Source: Paralithodes platypus (lineage: Eukaryota > Arthropoda > Malacostraca > Decapoda > Lithodidae). From it: a stretch of DNA of 64,000 nt. Position 1 is the stretch's first letter. Each line of letters opens with the position of its first letter. The DNA is taken from contig CM064495.1 in assembly GCA_032716605.1 (NCBI GenBank), forward strand, positions 40,140,858 to 40,204,857. The letters run 5' to 3'. The notes below the pieces were generated by a model. It saw only the letters and a list, made by a program, of their open reading frames with translations, searched no databases and was not told the DNA's origin. Positions 54,441 through 64,000 of this stretch are shown piece by piece. Position numbers and translations under genes: made by a program.

Positions 54441-54654
54441 TTAACCCCTTCTGTACCGGCGACGTATTTTGTATTTTATTGTAGTTATATTTAGACGATT
54501 TTGTGCGGTTTAAGAAGGATCTGTGGTTGTAAAAAGGGTTACACGAGATAGTTTGAAGCCAGATAATTGCTGGAGGCCATTTTTAAACTGAATAATATCG
54601 TCCAATAGTAGCCATGATCAAATTAAAAGGACGGCACCGGTACGGAACGGGAAA
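54441..54654 (+). mobile_element. TTAA-type hairpin MITE, family FB-A
   Basis: TTAACCCCTTCTGTACCGGC and the inverse end GCACCGGTACGGAACGGG. Hairpin halves pair over most of the length. Right TTAA is degenerate. Confidence 0.7.
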
Positions 54655-55145
54655 ATATTCTTGTTTGATACTGTCAACTTAGTTAAGGTCATTCTTAACA
54701 TAAATATATCAGAGTAGGTCAAAGTTACATTTCGAACAAACTGAAATGTGATATATTTGACTCTTTATATTACATCTTGAGGCTTGATGTTGTATTTGAA
54801 TTAATAATTTTTCAACATTATTGTACAATAGTTGTATTGTTGATATTTGTAAGTAAATTGATTCATGTGTAACTGCTTTCATTCCTTTTCCTTCACTTTC
54901 CTACTGTATTTAGAATCATAGTTTATTATTTATAATTTGCCCGGTGTAAAGTAATACAGAAGTAGCTTGTAGTTATTTTAAAACATCTCCTTGAATTAGG
55001 ATAACGAGTAACTGATTCAAGTACAGATTATGTACATATAATTAACACTCAAATATTATTTTAGAAAACGAATATAGAGTTTTATATTAATTGTGGTGTT
55101 CAGTTATTATTAAGTTATATTTACTGCAATGTAGGCAACGAATAT
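54655..55145. other. AT-rich spacer, no gene seen
   Basis: Nothing recognised. Confidence 0.4.
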
Positions 55146-55169
55146 CATGATTGCGCTACACACACATTT

Positions 55170-55288
55170 CTACCCCCCAGCCCCCCCCCCCCCCTCTCGC
55201 TCTCTCTCTCTCCCTCTCCCTCTCTTTTTTTTTTCTCTCTCTCTCTCTCTCTCCTCCCCCCCCACACACACACACACAACCCCCCCTC

Positions 55289-55342
<54 letters not shown>
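55170..55342. repeat. compound C-run, (CT)n and (CA)n tract
   Basis: Poly-C, CT-rich, T-run, CT and then about 27 CA units (55290-55342). All long frames here are artefacts. Confidence 0.9.
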
Positions 55343-55344
<2 letters not shown>

Positions 55345-55890
55345 AGCGGCGAACAGTGAAGGCCCCGGATGTAGGATTGCAAGATACCGCAGCAACAAGA
55401 GAAAGGCGAAACAGTGACCCAAAGATAACGAAGATAGCGAAATGGCTGGCAGAGGGAAGCGAAATATATCTTGAAACAGTAGGCTGAATGGGGCACGGTT
55501 ACAAGGCAGAGAAAGAGAGAAAAGGAGATAACAAAAGCAGGTCACCCCCCTTATGCCGAGGCCCATTAAATATTAAAACTCATCCTACTGAAGCAATAAT
55601 CACACCCGTATTAATGCTAAAGCAGGTAGAAGGCAAAATAATGATGGCCCCTTCTTCTTCCCATGCCTGTCAGCACTAATGAGATTCAGTGAGAGTCGTG
55701 GAGCAAGCAGGACCTGGGCCACGTCAATCACAGGCAATTGGAAGGCAGAGGGACCATAGACAAATTATTAGGCTGGAATCAATATGCTGAATCTCATTAG
55801 AGGGGTGTAATAGGGAAAAGGGTGTGTATGACAGATAGAGTTATCTACAGATTTGGTAATAGATTAACGTGAGATATAATGACAGGTGTA

Positions 55891-55930
<40 letters not shown>

Positions 55931-56227
55931 CTGTATATTGAGAGAGTTACAAGGAATAGTCTGTATCTCAGAGACCTTGTGGTCCATTCCAGGGAGATAC
56001 TCGAAGTGGAAGGAGAGATAAATTGTTTAGTGCACTACACTCATTACAGTGTGTGCAAAATACTATATAATCTCTTCTTGAACTGCTTTACTGTTTAGCA
56101 CTTCTGAGGGAAGTTTGTTCCAGGTAGAACAGATCTCATACGCGAATGTTTTCCACAAATACTAGTGCTGAGCCTTTTCAATTCTAATTTCGAGCCATTG
56201 TTGCGTGTTGTATTCATATTGAGGCTA

Positions 56228-56229
<2 letters not shown>

Positions 56230-56274
<45 letters not shown>
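56230..56274. repeat. (GA)n microsatellite
   Basis: About 22 GA units. Confidence 0.9.
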
Positions 56275-56276
<2 letters not shown>

Positions 56277-56479
56277 CAAAGCTAAAAAGGCCAGAGCGAA
56301 AGAGAAACAAAATTATATAAGAGCGAGAGAGCGAGCGATAGATTTCTAAGAACGAGGTCCCCAACACATCATGAATATAGAAAAGGGTGGCTAGCGAGAC
56401 CCGGGCGCTCTAGCTAACGTCACCTCAAGGGGGGTGGGATGAAATATACAAGAGAAGAGATTGCCTGGATATCTAGCTC

Positions 56480-56482
<3 letters not shown>

Positions 56483-56573
<91 letters not shown>
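56483..56573. repeat. (CT)n microsatellite
   Basis: About 45 CT units. Confidence 0.95.
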
Positions 56574-56577
<4 letters not shown>

Positions 56578-56675
56578 ACTATAATCAAAACAAATGGGGG
56601 TTGTTATTGACTGTGTGTTTAAGGTTGGGGAAAGTTTTGAGATATTTTGCTGATTTTGATGAGCCTGACTGTTCA

Positions 56676-56682
<7 letters not shown>

Positions 56683-56725
<43 letters not shown>

Positions 56726-56800
56726 GATTTGTGTGTGTGTATGTGTGGGTGGGTGGGTGGGTGGGAGGGAGTGAGTGTGTGTGTGTGTGTGTGTGTGTGA
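56683..56800 (+). repeat. (GT)n and GGGT tract
   Basis: GT units, TGGG repeats (56744-56765) and more GT units. Confidence 0.9.
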
Positions 56801-57009
56801 ATGAGAGGTACATGTTAATAATATGAATAATTTATCGTGTGCGATGTACTTAACCTTGTATGTGACTGGTTGATGCAATTGGCTTATATGTGTATTAATT
56901 AGTAGCCTACAATAATAACCAAGCATGATTGCACAATATCAAAGACATTTATGCAAACTAAAATATGGCTATTTTAACTCACACTGAGACAGTTTATATA
57001 TATTAAATA

Positions 57010-57780
57010 TATGCAATAATATTTGTAGTAGGGGACAAAGAGTCCTCTGCAGAACCCCAGGCCTCGAATAGGGTAGCCCCGACTTGGCTCTGGCATTGTG
57101 CAGAGATGGAAGTGTAGTATGGAGCCAGACATCACTTTTAAGTCTGAATCTGGTGGAGACATTATGTCATGGTATGGTTGGAATTCTGGAATTGTAGACT
57201 CAATCTCGTTGAAGTCCGATGATGGTGGTTTGTAGGTTACAGGTGTGTCAGTTGTAAACAATATGTTACAACCAGTTGTAGACAAAGTCACTGTGATTTC
57301 CAGTCATACACAAAGTATTGGGTGTGCCATTTGTAAACAAACCACAACCACAATTGTAAGCAAGGTCCTTTGCTGACTGCCAATCGTAGACAAATCATTA
57401 GTGGTGCCAGTTGTGAGCAAAGTGCTATTCTTTTCTGTATGTATGAAGGAGACAAAAGACAAAGCTGCCTGTAACAAGTATCCCCCAAAAACAAACACAA
57501 AATGAAAAAAGGATAAGAGAGCCAAATTCAAGGTGCGTTATAGTCAAAATATCTGGTTACACCGAGCTTGAAGCAGTTTAAATCATAGGATAAGGGAAAT
57601 ATAGATTGAGGGAGAGAGTTCCAAAATTTACTTATTTAGAGGTGGAAGAAAGATTTGGAAAATCAGTTCACTCTTGGGTTAGAGAGTTGAGAAGTGCTAG
57701 TCATAGACAATGCGATAGTGCCAGTCATAGACAAAGCACTTCCAGCAGTCATTGACAAAGTGAAAGCGATTTATCTAAGA
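57010..57780 (-). other. possible decayed Thr/Ser-rich repeat coding segment
   Basis: On the minus strand a degenerate motif related to TTTGTCTA(T/C)(G/A)ACTGGCA recurs at irregular 25-45-bp spacing. It gives stretches such as LLTTGTTNDLSTIGS, VTLSTTGC and FTTDTPVTYKPPSSDFNEIE. It is interrupted by a LINE C 3' end (about 57430-57690). Frames change between segments. May be an old mucin-like exon or just a repeat; no splice sites were secured. Confidence 0.25.
57430..57690 (-). mobile_element. LINE family C 3' end
   Basis: Complement of the family C terminus: AGACAAAAGACAAAGCTGCC, GAGCTTGAAGCAGTTTAAAT, GAGGGAGAGAGTTCCA, CACTCTTGGGTTAGAGAGTT. Confidence 0.6.
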
Positions 57781-58363
57781 AGGTCAGGTCTGGTCAGTCA
57801 TTAACCTTAGAATTTCTCTGTGTCGTCCTGGTGCAATGATCCTGGGGCACTAGGGGCATAAGTGGTTGGTGACAGAAGTAGTTCGACAGGTCACTGTAGC
57901 CTGGAGCTCGGCACACCAAGGTCTGGTTGGAATATACCTGTACACTTAAGGCCAGTTGAATGTGCAAGAAATATTACAGATAATATGCAATATATTTTCC
58001 TATATTGCAACAATGCTTTAGAATTTGGTTATCAAGGATAAACGTTAGCAAGAAGTGTGCAACTGGTTTCAGTATTTTGGCAACAGCCTGGATGAGAAAC
58101 TGTGGAATTTGAAGATAAAGAACTTTATCTGTATAGTCTTCAGTTTTTACAGTCACCCTTTACCAGTTGCTCTTCGTTTTTACTAGAGTTTGTTTCAGTC
58201 CATATTGTGTTTCCTACATATTAGAAAATGAAGCCATAGACCCCTGGATTACAGTGCCTCAAAAACGTTTGCGAATCCTATTATTTTTCTTTAGCGTACC
58301 GGAAAATGACTGAATTGAATGTAATTATATAAATAGAGATGCATATACAGTAGATCACATTAT

Positions 58364-58369
<6 letters not shown>
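57690..58369. other. spacer, no gene supported
   Basis: After the Thr-rich motif repeats (to 57780) nothing further is recognised. Confidence 0.35.

Positions 58370-58410
<41 letters not shown>
58370..58410 (+). repeat. (CA)n microsatellite
   Basis: About 20 CA units directly upstream of a SINE. Confidence 0.95.
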
Positions 58411-58412
<2 letters not shown>

Positions 58413-58830
58413 CCTGTAGCCTAGTAGGTAGAGCTCTCGTCTCACACACGAGGGGTCGGGGGTTCAATCCCCGGCCGGGCGGAGACAAATTGGGCTTGTC
58501 TCCTTTCATGTGTTAGCCTCAGTTCACCTAGCTGTAAATAGGTACCTGGAATAAGTGGACGACGTTGTGACGTCCCATCTGGGGTTGGCAAAAATGGTAC
58601 AAGGCGAGATGGGTATCATATGGTTCACCTAAGCTGATGGCTACCTAAGCCTTCGGGCGAGACGGTACCGTCTATAGTGAGAATGGTACCATACAGATCC
58701 ACCCTAAGCCTTCGTTTCAGATGTCGCCAATTGGCTAAAAATACAGACTACACACACATCCACAGCCATTCCAACGATACATATAACACCTACACATATA
58801 GGAGGCGGGAAATAACGAGCATGCTCACTC
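58411..58830 (+). mobile_element. tRNA(Val)-like SINE, copy 2
   Basis: AGCCTGTAGCCTAGTAGGTA through GGAGGCGGG. Differs from copy 1 (42859-43285) by few substitutions over about 370 bp and by the last part of the tail. As in copy 1, a (CA)n lies just upstream and the tail contains ACACACATCCACAGCCATTC. Confidence 0.75.
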
Positions 58831-58863
58831 CCGCAATACAACTAGAGTAAGTACAACTAGAGT

Positions 58864-58900
<37 letters not shown>

Positions 58901-59028
58901 GACAAATGCTGTGGGAAGGTCGGGGCTCTGAGATATTATTACCTGACCTTCTCCAGCTTCACTATAACTCGCCCGCACCATTTATTACTTTTTAAGTCAC
59001 GTTTGATATTGCGTGTGGGAATCCTACT

Positions 59029-59032
<4 letters not shown>

Positions 59033-59114
<82 letters not shown>
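59033..59114. repeat. (CT)n microsatellite
   Basis: About 41 CT units, ending exactly where LINE F1 sequence begins. Confidence 0.95.
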
Positions 59115-59117
<3 letters not shown>

Positions 59118-59700
59118 GTAGAGTTACCAAAATGATACCTAGCCTAAAGAACAAACCATACGAAGAGCGTCTTAGAGAATTAAATATATTTCCTTTAACC
59201 CAGCGCAGATTAAGAGGTGACTTAATTCAAGTGTTCAAAATCATCAAAGGCATCGACAATATGAACTGTAGTAAGTACTTCACTATCGACCAATCTAATT
59301 ACACGCGGGGAAACGGTTGCAAAATTATTGGTAAATCTTTTAACTCACACGAATCTAAGAATTTCTTCTTCAATCGAGTTGTCAACTTGTGGAATGGGCT
59401 TCCCCGAAACGTTATAGACTGCACCACCGTTGATTCATTTAAACTCCGCCTAGACAAATATCTCGCATCAAACCCGCGACTGACTGCGTTTGTAAATGAA
59501 TAACTTTAAAATGTCCCCTACTAACTTCCTAATCCTGCCACGGACATTAGTTCCAGGGCAGTAATTCCCTTTCCAATGTTCCCTTACCCACTCTAAACCA
59601 CTGTTTGGACACTTGATCCTCAGTGTTTTGGAGGACAAGCAACCTAGAAGGGTCACTAGATCTGTTGTTGCTTGATTTCCTTTGTACTCCTTTGTACTCT
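59115..59700 (+). mobile_element. LINE F1, 5'-truncated 3' end
   Basis: Open frame to the stop at 59501-59503: QRRVTKMIPSL, PYEERLRELNIFPLTQRRL, RGDLIQVFKIIKGIDN, NYTRGNGCKIIGKSF, NRVVNLWNGLPRNV, LTAFVNE. A 3' UTR and (TTTGTACTCC)2 tail follow. It is the cleanest 3' end of the family in the window and shows the uninterrupted sequence at the MITE insertion point of the 24-27 kb copy. The palm domain is absent. Confidence 0.85.
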
Positions 59701-60109
59701 CTCTCTTCTTTTCTATCCTTTCCTTCAACTTTCCTTTTCTATCGCATATGCCATTTCTACTAGAAGTAAATCTTGACCACCTCGTTTGGATCGTAAGGTC
59801 TGTGTGGCCAGTGTATATATGTAAATATGTGTAAATCTCTCTCTCTCTCTCTCTACACGACAATTACACAACAATTACAATTACATGCCAATTACATGAG
59901 AGCTGTTATGACTGTTCTTCCCAGATTGTACAGTACAGACGAAATCAGTAATACGTCGAAAATCTTGCTCACAAGCTGAATAATTTTAAGTTACTATAAT
60001 TTTGTCTCTGATTTCCTTAACATGCTTCTAACGGCCCTCGACTATAGGTAACGCCAACGAACTTGACAATAATCTCGATCCCTGACCTCTTCGTAACTCA
60101 AAAGGGACT

Positions 60110-60190
60110 GGAGCAAACTGGCTGTAAATATCCACACCTATTACCTGGTGGACTCTTCCCAAATGAGAGGAATTTCAGCCCTCTCAGGGT
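60110..60190. repeat. fragment of the hairpin MITE seen at 8763-8976
   Basis: GGAGCAAACTGGCTGTAAAT and GACTCTTCCCAAAT match the interior of that element. Confidence 0.45.
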
Positions 60191-60362
60191 GTTGATTGCA
60201 AGAGTATAATTATAATTGATATAAATGTTGAGCCTTTGAATCCCAGAGGTATTCCTAGTCTGAACAAAATCGTCTGAATGTAGCCTGCATATCAGTTAAA
60301 AGTGACCTGATTTTAAAGGTTGTATTGGTCACTCATAAAATTATATTGGCCTCAATAATAAA

Positions 60363-60794
60363 TGTTATCTATATCTATCTATCCATCATGTACCTATCTA
60401 TCAGCTGTCTATCTGCCATCTATCTAACTGTCTATCCATCGTATACCTCTCATATGTCTATCTATCTATCTATCACCTACCTGTCTATTTATCTATCTAT
60501 CTGTCTATCTATTTTCTACCTACCTATTATATCCATATATATCTATTTATTATTTATCAGCTACCTATATATCCATGTATCTACCTATCTATTATCTATC
60601 TATCTATCCTATCTATCTATATATCTATTTATCTATCATCTACCTACCTATCTATCTATCCATCTATCCTATCTATCTATATATCTATTTATCTATCATC
60701 TACCTATCTATTATATATATATCTATCTATCTATCTATACCTTTGGATACCTTACCTTTGGATGTGTTCGCCGCTCTTCTAGCGGCACCAAGTC

Positions 60795-60826
<32 letters not shown>

Positions 60827-60855
60827 ATCTATTTATCTATCTATCTATCCATCGA
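60363..60855. repeat. long degenerate (TATC)n tract
   Basis: About 480 bp of TATC units with ACC and TAT interruptions, broken by a 60-bp unique patch (60740-60795). Repetitive Tyr-Leu-Ser-Ile frames here are artefacts. Confidence 0.9.
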
Positions 60856-61063
60856 AGACTGAGTGAGAGAAAGAAATACGGCCAGATCCTCCAAGTAGAC
60901 TATAGCTAACCGTACACAGGACGGAAGTTGGGTGAAAGGTGAAGACAAAGGGAAGGAAGGAGGGAGACACAAGGACGACAATAACAATGAATGAATGGCC
61001 ACATAACCCCCCCCCCCCCCCCCAAAAAAAAATGTGAGTTGGCAGGTGACATGATAGAATCCT

Positions 61064-61436
61064 TTAAGGGGAGATGGGTTGTTTTTGCTGGTCCCCCTTC
61101 TGCCGCATGTTTAGCCCCATTAGTGTTCAGATATTATGACGTTCGGCTCATTAGTTTGGCGATGTTATGACCTTTTACCCGATTTGTTTTATAAATATTA
61201 AGACTTTTCGCGTCATGTAGGTGTCGATTTTTTGCTGGCGAGCGATAGCGAGCCTGTAATAAAGGGGGAATCGGCCTTCGGCCGAGACATTTTTCTACCG
61301 AAAAATGTACAAATATATCTTCAAGAAGGCTCTTGGGGGGGTGTTTATTTAAGCTTGATGGAGGTCTAGGGAGGTAATTACAAAAATTATAAAAATATAT
61401 ATAAATGAGCAATTAATTACGCCTATCCCCCCTTAA
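61064..61436 (+). mobile_element. TTAA-flanked MITE, family B
   Basis: TTAAGGGGAGATGGGTTGT ... GCCTATCCCCCCTTAA; includes GGCGAGCGATAGCGAGCCTG and CTTGATGGAGGTCTAGGGAG. Full-length copy, about 370 bp. Confidence 0.75.
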
Positions 61437-61552
61437 CCCCTTATATTACGCCTATCCCCCCTTAACCCCTTATATTACGCCTATTCCCCCTTAACCCCTT
61501 ATATTACGCCTATCCCCCCTTAACCCCTTATATTACGCCTATCCCCCCTTAA
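61426..61552 (+). repeat. minisatellite of a MITE-MITE junction, 30-bp unit, 4-5 copies
   Basis: Unit CGCCTATCCCCCCTTAACCC plus CTTATATTA. It joins the 3' end of family B, a shared TTAA and the 5' end of family FB-A. Confidence 0.85.
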
Positions 61553-62719
61553 CCCCTTATGTAGCAGCGACGTGTTTCTAATGTTATCCTAGCTATATTT
61601 AGATGATTTTCTGCAGCTTCAAAAGGATCTGTGGTAGTGAAATGGGTTGAGAGAGATAGCTCAAAGTCTGTTAATTGATGGAGACTCTTTACAAACTGAG
61701 TGAAATGGGTTGAGAGAGATAGCTCAAAGTCTGTTAATTGATGGAGACTCTTTACAAACTGAGTGAAATGGGTTGAGAGAGATAGCTCAAAGTCTGTTAA
61801 TTGATGGAGACTCTTTACAAACTGAGTGAAATGGGTTGAGAGAGATAGCTCAAAGTCTGTTAATTGATGGAGACTCTTTTCAAACTGAGTGAAATGGGTT
61901 GAGAGAGATAGCTCAAAGTCTGTTAATTGATGGAGACTCTTTTCAAACTGATGAGTGAAATGGGTTGAGAGAGATAGCTCAAAGTCTGTTAATTGATGGA
62001 GACTCTTTTCAAACTGAGTGAAATGGGTTGAGAGAGATAGCTCAAAGTCTGTTAATTGATGGAGACTCTTTTCAAACTGAGTGAAATGGGTTGAGAGAGA
62101 TAGCTCAAAGTCTGTTAATTGATGGAGACTCTTTACAAACTGAGTGAAATGGGTTGAGAGAGATAGCTCAAAGTCTGTTAATTGATGGAGACTCTACAAA
62201 CTGAGTGAAATGGGTTGAGAGAGATAGCTCAAAGTCTGTTAATTGATGGAGACTCTTTTCAAACTGAGTGAAATGGGTTGAGAGAGATAGCTCAAAGTCT
62301 GTTAATTGATGGAGACTCTTTTCAAACTGAGTGAAATGGGTTGAGAGAGATAGCTCAAAGTCTGTTAATTGATGGAGACTCTTTACAAACTGAGTGAAAT
62401 GGGTTGAGAGAGATAGCTCAAAGTCTGTTAATTGATGGAGACTCTTTACAAACTGAGTGAAATGGGTTGAGAGAGATAGCTCAAAGTCTGTTAATTGATG
62501 GAGACTCTTTACAAACTGAGTGAAATGGGTTGAGAGATAGCTCAAAGTCTGTTAATTGATGGAGACTCTTTACAAACTGAGTGAAATGGGTTGAGAGAGA
62601 TAGCTCAAAGTCTGTTAATTGATGGAGACTCTTTTCAAACTGAGTGAAATGGGTTGAGAGAGATAGCTCAAAGTCTGTTAATTGATGGAGACTCTTTACA
62701 AACTGAGTGAAATCGTCTA
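61549..62719 (+). mobile_element. FB-A MITE with internal satellite expansion, truncated by a LINE
   Basis: Starts TTAACCCCTTATGTAGCAGC and AGATGATTTTCTGCAGCTTC (family FB-A left half). The interior then expands as the array below; the right half begins (GTGAAATCGTCTAATAG) and is cut by the LINE at about 62720. Confidence 0.7.
61637..62706 (+). repeat. satellite array, 63-bp unit, about 17 copies
   Basis: Unit GTGAAATGGGTTGAGAGAGA...AACTGA, highly uniform, with CTTTACAAAC and CTTTTCAAAC variants mixed. A single unit corresponds to the internal segment of the FB-A MITE. The unit length is a multiple of three, so the minus strand has an open repetitive frame (THFTQF.KSLHQLTDFELS) that is not evidence of a gene. 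Confidence 0.95.
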
Positions 62720-64000
62720 ATAGTGTTGTTGTTGTTGTTGTTGTTCCCTAAGCTGCCTGGCCGAACAGCCCCGAGTCCCTGAGAAAGGCCATGGCCACAA
62801 TCGGGCTTTCCCACAGAGCTCTCATTGAGTGTAGATTGTGTTGTTGGCGTAAGTGGTTGTGTGAAATGCAGTCTTCTATGATGTGTTTAATGGTATGGGG
62901 TGCTGTGTTACATCCCGGGCAGGTGCCGACAACGGAGTCATCCAGTCTCTTCTGATAGCTCAGGAGAGCTGGATGGTGTCCGCATCTCAGCCTGGCCAGG
63001 TGGACTCTGTCCTCGCGAGGAAGGGAGGATTCGGAAGGATGGATTTCGGGAGGTCGTGCATGCAGCTGCGTGTTGTCTGTGAGTGAGTGGATGGATCGGT
63101 GAGAGATATGAGTATGGATGTGCTTCTGGAAGTTGGTTCGGGGTGGGCAGGGAGGGAGAGAGGACAATAATTGTGTGTGATACCGTGTGCTGGGTGTTGT
63201 TTTGATATTTCTTGGTGTCTGTGGGTGTGTTGCCATGTAGTTTAGTGGGTGGTCTTGGTTCGTGGAGGCTGCTGCCAGGAATTGAGTGCCTCTCATGTCC
63301 AGATGGTCTTTGACTTTGAGGATTTTGGTTTCTTGATGTAGGTGATCTGTGGGTGCAGTAGCTGTGCAGCCTGTAATGATCTTCAGGGCTTTGTTTTGAA
63401 TAGTCTGTAAGGTCTTATGATGTGTTTCAGCTAGGTTAGAAGCCCAGGCTGGGCTTGCGTATTCCATCACTGATCTTATGTATTGTTTATATACTGTGGT
63501 GGTAGTTTCTTTGTTGTGTCCAAATTTTGTGTGAGCAAGTGACCTGAGGGCGTTAAGTCTGGGTGTCAGTTTCTTTTTAATGTTTGTGGTGTGCTGTTTG
63601 AATGTCATATGAGTATCATATGTTACTCCTAGGATTTTGGGTGTGTGTGTATGTGTTATGGGTGTGTTGTTTATGGTGAGTTGAGGGATGTATTCGTGTT
63701 CTCCTGTCCAACTTGTGAGCAGGGTTGCGGTGGATTTGGCTGGGGCTAGATTAAGTCTGTTTGTAGTGCACCAGCCATGTAGTGTGTTGAGATAGGGTTG
63801 AAGGAGATCTGTTGCTCTTTTTGGGTCATGGTGTGTGCATGTGAGTATTATGTCATCTGCATAGGAGGCTAAGTTTATTTGGGGCGTATTGGGTGTAGTT
63901 ATATCGTGCATGTACAGATTGAAGAGTGCGGGCGATAGGACGGATCCTTGTGGGACTCCGTTTGGAAAGTTTCTGATTTTAGAGGACTGACCGGCAAAAG
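62720..64000 (-). mobile_element. LINE family K, 3' part, runs off the window
   Basis: Tail of (AAC)n on the minus strand ((GTT)n at 62724-62743) and an uninterrupted coding frame to the window edge. It is inserted in the FB-A MITE at TCTAATAG. The 5' part lies beyond 64000. Confidence 0.8.
62748..64000 (-). CDS. reverse transcriptase C-terminal half of LINE K, partial
   Basis: Open for more than 415 codons: FPNGVPQGSVLSP and ALFNLYMHDI near the edge, NLASYADDIILTCTHHD (catalytic Asp pair), LNLAPAKSTATLL, PKILGVTYDTHMTFKQH, RSVMEYASPAWASN, QNKALKIITGCT and RVHLARLRCGHHPALLSYQK. It ends with a zinc-knuckle-like CPGCNTAPHTIKHIIEDC and GLFGQAA. No stop or frameshift is visible, so it may be a recent, potentially intact copy. 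The Cys/His end and RLRCGH motif are shared with R1/jockey/I-type LINEs. No RNase H is present between the RT and the Cys/His motif. Confidence 0.85.
   Translation of the reverse strand, partial: FAGQSSKIRNFPNGVPQGSVLSPALFNLYMHDITTPNTPQINLASYADDIILTCTHHDPKRATDLLQPYLNTLHGWCTTNRLNLAPAKSTATLLTSWTGEHEYIPQLTINNTPITHTHTPKILGVTYDTHMTFKQHTTNIKKKLTPRLNALRSLAHTKFGHNKETTTTVYKQYIRSVMEYASPAWASNLAETHHKTLQTIQNKALKIITGCTATAPTDHLHQETKILKVKDHLDMRGTQFLAAASTNQDHPLNYMATHPQTPRNIKTTPSTRYHTQLLSSLPPCPPRTNFQKHIHTHISHRSIHSLTDNTQLHARPPEIHPSESSLPREDRVHLARLRCGHHPALLSYQKRLDDSVVGTCPGCNTAPHTIKHIIEDCISHNHLRQQHNLHSMRALWESPIVAMAFLRDSGLFGQAA

Noticed and set aside
62168..62545. 125-codon repetitive open frame with a 21-residue period (minus)
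   Set aside because: It is the 63-bp satellite read on the minus strand. The unit is a multiple of three, so the frame stays open by chance.

Overview
The window is eukaryotic, repeat-dominated genomic DNA, most likely from a decapod crustacean (crab-like; medium confidence). The reasons are spliced genes with GT/AG introns, extreme densities of (GA)n, (CA)n, (AT)n and (TATC)n microsatellites, several LINE families, tRNA-derived SINEs, many hairpin MITEs, and an arthropod-style serine protease homologue. Nothing bacterial (operons, CRISPR, rRNA) is present.

Two host genes can be supported. (1) On the minus strand, about 4.4-22.5 kb, a multi-exon gene encodes a secreted protein of at least 406 residues: signal peptide, six-cysteine ShK domain, long Pro-rich linker, then a chymotrypsin-fold domain. 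The coding exons (20344-20260, 18373-18038, 16810-16725, 8369-8257, 6397-6290, 5677-5529, 5066-4894, 4774-4604) have consistent splice sites and matching phases. The catalytic His is replaced by Thr and the catalytic Ser by Glu, so it is a pseudoprotease. An exon holding the normal start of the protease domain seems to be missing or unrecognised between 8.4 and 16.7 kb. (2) On the plus strand, 51.2-52.4 kb, a TATA-box gene encodes a secreted Gly/Leu-rich repeat protein. It carries a 1-base frameshift in the repeat.

The rest is layered transposon debris. 0.5-4.1 kb: a dead LINE with endonuclease, RT and RNase H. 9.8-14.7 kb: a cluster of TTAA-flanked (piggyBac-type) MITEs, tandem repeats, and mariner-like and other hairpin MITEs, lying in introns of gene 1. 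15.4-16.1, 24.1-27.3 and 59.1-59.7 kb: CR1-like LINE copies. 31.0-32.4 kb: a cluster of LINE 3' ends. 34.9-37.5 kb: a third LINE, inserted into the 3' tail of another. 37.86-41.86 kb: a giant foldback (about 1.5-kb inverted arms) inserted into a LINE tail, with a further LINE fragment in one arm. 45.2-47.5 kb: a LINE interrupted by a hairpin insertion and by an antisense copy of its own family. 61.0-62.7 kb: TTAA MITEs whose interior has expanded into a 17-copy, 63-bp satellite, followed by a LINE that runs off the window end.

The mobile elements do not form a pathway, but their nesting gives a readable relative chronology. The most unusual items are the ShK/Pro-rich/pseudoprotease gene, the giant foldback, and the chains of TTAA elements that share boundary tetranucleotides and give rise to satellites.
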